Below, piece after piece: positions 60,395 to 64,000 of a stretch of 64,000 nucleotides of DNA. The DNA is from JALORV01 sp963707445 (lineage in GTDB: Bacteria > Pseudomonadota > Gammaproteobacteria > Burkholderiales > Burkholderiaceae_F), in contig CAVPPW010000052.1 in NCBI GenBank assembly GCA_963707445.1, positions 62,001 to 126,000 of the forward strand, written 5' to 3'. Made by a program: the position numbers and the translations under genes. How positions within the stretch are numbered: the first letter of the stretch is position 1; each line of letters opens with the position of its first letter. Under the pieces are notes generated by a model. The model worked only from the letters and a program-made list of their open reading frames with translations. It did no database searches and was not told the DNA's origin.

Positions 60395-61374
60395 CTACTT
60401 GCCGCGCGCCGACTGAACCACCTTCTTGACGTACTCGCCGATGGGTCCGCTGGTCCACTTCGCAGTGACCGACTCGGTGGCCTTGGCGAACGGGGCCTGT
60501 GTCCACCTTGTCGATGCTGCACGCCCTTGGCCTTCAGCTCGCCGACCAGCTTGTCGTCGGCGTCCTTCGACAGCTTGCGCTGGACAGCGGTGGCTTCATC
60601 GGCCGCTTCGGTGATGATCTTGCGGTCGGCCTCGGACAGCTTGTCCCAGGTGCGCTTGCTCATCAGGAACGGCGTCATCTCGAACTTGTGGCTGGTCAGC
60701 GAGATGAACTTCTGCACCTCGTACAGCTTTGATGGCGTCGATGTTCGTCGAGCGGGTTCTCCTGCCCGTCGACCACGCCCTGCTGCAGCGCGACGTAGAG
60801 CTCGGCGAACTTGATCTGCTGCGTCTCGGCGCCGAGCGCGGCATGATGTCGATCGTCACCGCGTCGGGCGGCGTGCGGATCTTCAGGCCCTTCATGTCGG
60901 CGGGCGTGGCGATCGGCCGCTTGCTGTTGGTCATGTGGCGGATGCCGTTGTCCCAGTAGCCGAGCACGACCAGGTTCTTGGCCGCGGACTTGTCGGCGAG
61001 TTCCTTGCCGAGCGGACCGTCGAGCAGCTTGAAGGCCTGCGCCGGCGTCCGTGAACAGGAAGGGCATGCCGAAGGCGGCGTACTCGGGCACGACAGTCGG
61101 CGATCGCGCCCTGGCTGTTGGCGGACATGTCGAGCGCGCCGATGCGCAGCGCGGTCAGCATCGCGGCGTCGTCGCCGAGCTGCGCCGACGGCGCGACCTG
61201 CACCTCGATGCTGCCGCCGCTCTTCTGCTTGACCGCATTGGCGAAGGCGACGGCGGCTTCGTGCCGCGGGTTGCCCGGCGCGGCGCCGTGGCCGAGCGTG
61301 AGTTTGGTCTGGGCGAACGTCGTGCCGGCCACAAGCGTCAGCGCGGTGGCGGCCAGCAGCGAAGTCAGTTTCAT
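60395..61374 (-). CDS. dctP: TRAP transporter substrate-binding protein DctP (several apparent frameshifts)
   Basis: The periplasmic binding subunit. The signal peptide MKLTSLLAATALTLVAGTTF precedes KLTLGHGAAPGNPRHEAAV. Then follow GYWDNGIRHMTNSKRPIATPADMKGLKIRTPP, with the conserved Arg that salt-bridges the ligand carboxylate in this family, and VQQGVVDGQENPL. The last part is SLTSHKFEMTPFLMSKRTWDKLSE, ending VVQSARGK. The ligand is probably an organic or sugar acid because of that Arg; its identity is not predictable. It lies between the split transketolase and dctQ. Confidence 0.88.
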
Positions 61375-61446
61375 CGAAAGTCTCCTTGATTGATATAAGT
61401 GGTGGGCGACTGCACCAGTCCGGCGATGTCGCCTCTGGGAATCAGT

Positions 61447-62451
61447 TCAAAGCCAGCCCTTGATGGACTGGGTCATGGCGGCGGTCGAGATGCCGTACCG
61501 GTCGTGCAGCGTCGGCAGCGCGCCGGCGTCGAGGAACGCGTCCGGCAGCGCAATCTGGCGGAACGGCGGCGTGACGCCCGCGCGCAGCAGCACGCCGGCG
61601 ATCGCCTCGCCCAGGCCGCCGACGATCGAGTGGTTCTCGGCGACGACCACCAGCCGCCCGCTGCGCGACGCTTCGCGCAGGATCGTCTCCTCGTCCAGCG
61701 GCTTGATCGTCGGCACGTGCAGCACGCCGACGTCGACGCTGTCGGCACGCAGCTTCTCGGCCGCCTCGAGCGCGCGCATCGTCATGAAGCCGGTCGAGAT
61801 GATCAGCACGTCCTCGCCGTCGCGCAGCAGCTTGGCCTTGCCGAGCTCGAACCGGTAGTCGTACTCGTCGAGCACCAGCGGCACGTGGCCGCGCAGCAGG
61901 CGCATGTAGACCGGGCCGTTGTGCGCGGCGATCGCCGGCACGGCCTGCTCGATGTCGAGCGCGTCGCACGGATCGATGATCGTCAGGTTCGGCATGCCGC
62001 GGAAGATCGCGAGGTCCTCGGTGGCCTGGTGGCTCGGACCGTAGCCGGTGGTCAGGCCGGGCAGCGCGCAGGCGATCTTGACGTTGAGGTTCTCCTCGGC
62101 GATCACCAGGTGGATGAAGTCGTAGGCGCGGCGCGACGCGAACACCGCGTAGGTGGTGGCGAACGGCATGAAGCCCTCCTTGCGCCATGCCGGCGGCCGC
62201 GCCCATCAGCAGCTGCTCGGCCATGCCCATCTGGTAGAAGCGCTCGGGGATAGGCCTGCGCGAAGATGTGCAGGTCGGTGTACTTGGCCAGATCGGCGCG
62301 TCATGCCGACGATCTCGGGCCGCTGTTGCGGCCAGCTCCACCAGCGCGTGGCCGAACGGCGCCGGGCTTCGTGCGCTGTCCCTCGGCGGCGATCGAGGCG
62401 ATCATCGCCGAGGTGGTCAGCCGCGGCTTCGTTCTGCAACGGGGTGCTCAT
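61447..62451 (-). CDS. Split transketolase, C-terminal subunit (frameshifts near the N-terminus)
   Basis: The pyrimidine-binding and C-terminal domains of a two-subunit transketolase. Start MSTPLQNEAAA, then (after repair) EIVGMT and MGMAEQLLMGAAAGMAQ with the TPP-activating Glu region, FATTYAVFASRRAYDFI, GLTTGYGPSHQATEDLAIFR and VYMRLLRGHVP. The C-terminal domain (LIISTGFMTMRALEAAEKL, VVVAENHSIVGGLGEAIA) is intact. Its ATG overlaps the N-subunit stop as ATGA, typical of obligate partners. Confidence 0.88.
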
Positions 62452-63305
62452 CGTTCGAGACTCCTTGCCGCGTCGCGTCGGCGTCCAGCACTTCGAGCGC
62501 CTGCTGCCACTCGGCGGCAGTCGACGCGCATGAAGTGGTTCTTCTCGCGCGCCTCGAGGAAGGGCACGCCCTTGCCCATCTTCGTGTCGAAGAGGATGAC
62601 GCGCGGCCGCGGCTGCGCCAGGCTGCGCGCCTCGTCGAACGCGGCGAGCACCGCGGGGAGGTCGTTGCCGTCGACGCGCTGCACGTGCCAGCCGAACGCG
62701 GCCCACTTGTCGGCCAGCGGCTCGAAAGCCAGCACCTTGCGTCGACGGACCGTCGGCCTGCTGGTTGTTGACGTCGACGAGGGCGATCAGGTTGTCGAGC
62801 TCGAAGTGGCTGCGCCGACATCGCCGCTTCCCAGGTCGAGCCCTCGTCGAGTTCGCCGTCGGACATGCAGTTGTAGACGAAGGCCGGGTTGCCCTTCTGC
62901 TTCAGCCCGAGCGCCATGCCGACGCGCGATCGGCAGGCCCTGGCCGAGCGAGCCGCCGGAGATCTCCATGCCCGGCGTGTAGGTCGCCATGCCCGACATC
63001 GGCAGGCGGCTGTCGTCGCTGCCGTAGGTCTCGAGTTCGCTCTTCGGGAATGATGCCGGCCTCGATCAGCGCCGCGTAGAGCGCGATCGCGTAGTGGCCG
63101 TGCGACAGCAGGAAGCGGTCGCGGCCCTCCCACTCGGGATCGTCCGGCGCGGTAGGTTCAGCGCATGGAAGTAGGCCACGGCCAGCACGTCGGCCATGCC
63201 GAGCGCCTGGGCGATGTAGCCCTGGCCCTGCACCTCGCCCATGCGCAGCGCGTAGCGGCGGATGCGGTAGGCGCAGTCGGCAAGTGCGGAAAGCTTGTCC
63301 GTCAT
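62448..63305 (-). CDS. Split transketolase, N-terminal (TPP-binding) subunit (several apparent frameshifts)
   Basis: The diphosphate-binding domain of a two-subunit transketolase. Start MTDKLSALADCAYRIRRYALR, then GQGYIAQALGMADVLAVAYFHAL, MSGMATYTPGMEISGGSLGQGLPIA, the TPP motif region NCMSDGELDEGSTWEAAMSA with VNNQQADG, and FEPLADKWAAFGWHVQRVDGNDL. At least five single-base changes interrupt it. Similar split enzymes serve dedicated sugar pathways such as apiose and sulfoquinovose breakdown. It follows the SDR gene by about 37 nt and overlaps the C-subunit start. Confidence 0.87.
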
Positions 63306-63342
63306 TTGGGTTCCTTGAGTGGTGATTTGATGAACGCTGCGC

Positions 63343-64000
63343 TCAGTGGATCAGCATGCCGCCGTTGACATCGAGCGTGACGCCGGTGAGGTAGCTCGAG
63401 AGGTCGCAGGCGAGGAACAGGCAGCAGTTGCGCGACGTCGTTGGCATCGCCGAGCCGGTTGAGCGGAATGCCCTTGAGGATTTCGAGTTTCAGCTCCGGC
63501 GTGAGCTTGCCGCCGGTGATGTCGGTCTGGATCAGGCCGGGCGTGACCGAGTTGACGCGGATGTTGTCCGGGCCGAGTTCGCGCGCCATCGCCTTGCCGA
63601 GGCCGAGCACCCCGGCCTTGGCGGCCGAATAGTGCGGGCCGCCGAAGATGCCGCCGCCGCGCTGCGCCGACACCGACGACAGGCAGACGATCGAGCCGGC
63701 CTTGCGCGAGCGCATGTGCGGGATGACGGCCTGGCTCATGTACAGCGTGCCGCGCAGCGAGACGTCGGTGACCGCCTCGTAGTTCTCCGGCTTGATGTCC
63801 ATCAGCTTGAGCGGCTGGGTGATGCCCGCGTTGTTCACCAGGATGTCGACCTTGCCGAGCTTCTCGATCACGACGGCCGCGGCGCGGTCGCAGTCCGCCT
63901 TGCGCGTGACGTCGCAGGCGACGCCGATGTGGCCGGGGCCGATGTCGGCCGCCGCTGCCTGCGGCCGCTTCGGCGTTCAGATCGAGGATCGCGATCCGGG
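63343..64000 (-). CDS. SDR-family (FabG-like) oxidoreductase, N-terminus off the window
   Basis: A classical short-chain dehydrogenase. The NNAG motif (VDILVNNAGITQPLKL), catalytic Ser in VCLSSVSAQRGGG, YSAAKAGVLGLGKAMA (Y-x3-K) and VNSVTPGLIQTDI are present. One frame change near 63425 shifts the C-terminus, whose correct reading ends in VNGGMLIH. The cofactor-binding N-terminus is cut by the right edge and also has a frame break. It is the first visible gene of the TRAP-transketolase operon and could oxidise a polyol or sugar before transketolase action. Confidence 0.88.

Overview
The window is GC-rich chromosomal DNA from a betaproteobacterium, most likely a member of Burkholderiales. The evidence is the gene order rpe-gph-trpE-trpG-trpD-trpC-ung, a 16S-tRNA-Ile-tRNA-Ala-23S-5S rRNA operon, a dppBCDFA peptide importer, MltA, ApaG and a UbiH-type monooxygenase. 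The record carries many single-base indels, mostly insertions, that split otherwise well-conserved reading frames. Gene ends given here span the whole repaired gene and not only one open frame.

Layout. 1-6.8 kb (minus strand): an M20 amidohydrolase running off the left edge, a 39-residue permease-like remnant behind two tandem terminators, and the operon dppB-C-D-F-A. 6.9-11 kb: a DUF3047 lipoprotein, an NAD(P)-binding protein and a penicillin-acylase-family hydrolase. 11-12.4 kb: a nickel module (nikR plus a NiCoT nickel/cobalt permease) with a canonical NikR box in front of the permease. 12.5-18.2 kb: a complete rRNA operon on the minus strand with promoter, boxA sites, two spacer tRNAs and terminator; its 23S gene carries a helix-45 intervening sequence of about 190 nt. 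18.4-28.9 kb: enoyl-CoA hydratase, a PAS/GAF/GGDEF/EAL protein, AcuI, an exported methyltransferase-like protein, an APC permease, a DUF599 protein and an M61 peptidase.

28.9-36.9 kb is the tryptophan region: rpe, gph, an unannotated leader peptide with five Trp codons, trpE, then trpG, trpD, trpC and ung. The set is interrupted by an acyltransferase on the opposite strand and by a GNAT gene. 37-43.5 kb holds envelope and redox genes (apaG, a 35-residue membrane peptide, mltA, dsbC, ubiH-like) and a small cluster of a membrane protein, a beta-propeller and an exported CYTH-like protein. A 3' fragment of tRNA-Phe at 43.55 kb opens an accessory-looking stretch to about 49.2 kb: cytochrome c, an exported protein, a large winged-helix/ATPase/TPR regulator with two perfect palindromes upstream, a DUF1328 peptide, SixA and a TIR-domain remnant. 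An Lhr-type helicase (49.5-53.8 kb) is very dense in indels.

55.5-64 kb is one minus-strand catabolic operon: SDR, split transketolase N and C subunits, TRAP transporter dctP-dctQ-dctM, a full-length transketolase and a D-2-hydroxyacid dehydrogenase. It looks like uptake and transketolase-based breakdown of a polyol or sugar acid; the substrate cannot be read from the sequence. The strongest candidates for new biology are the trp leader/attenuator, the 23S intervening sequence and the two-transketolase TRAP operon.
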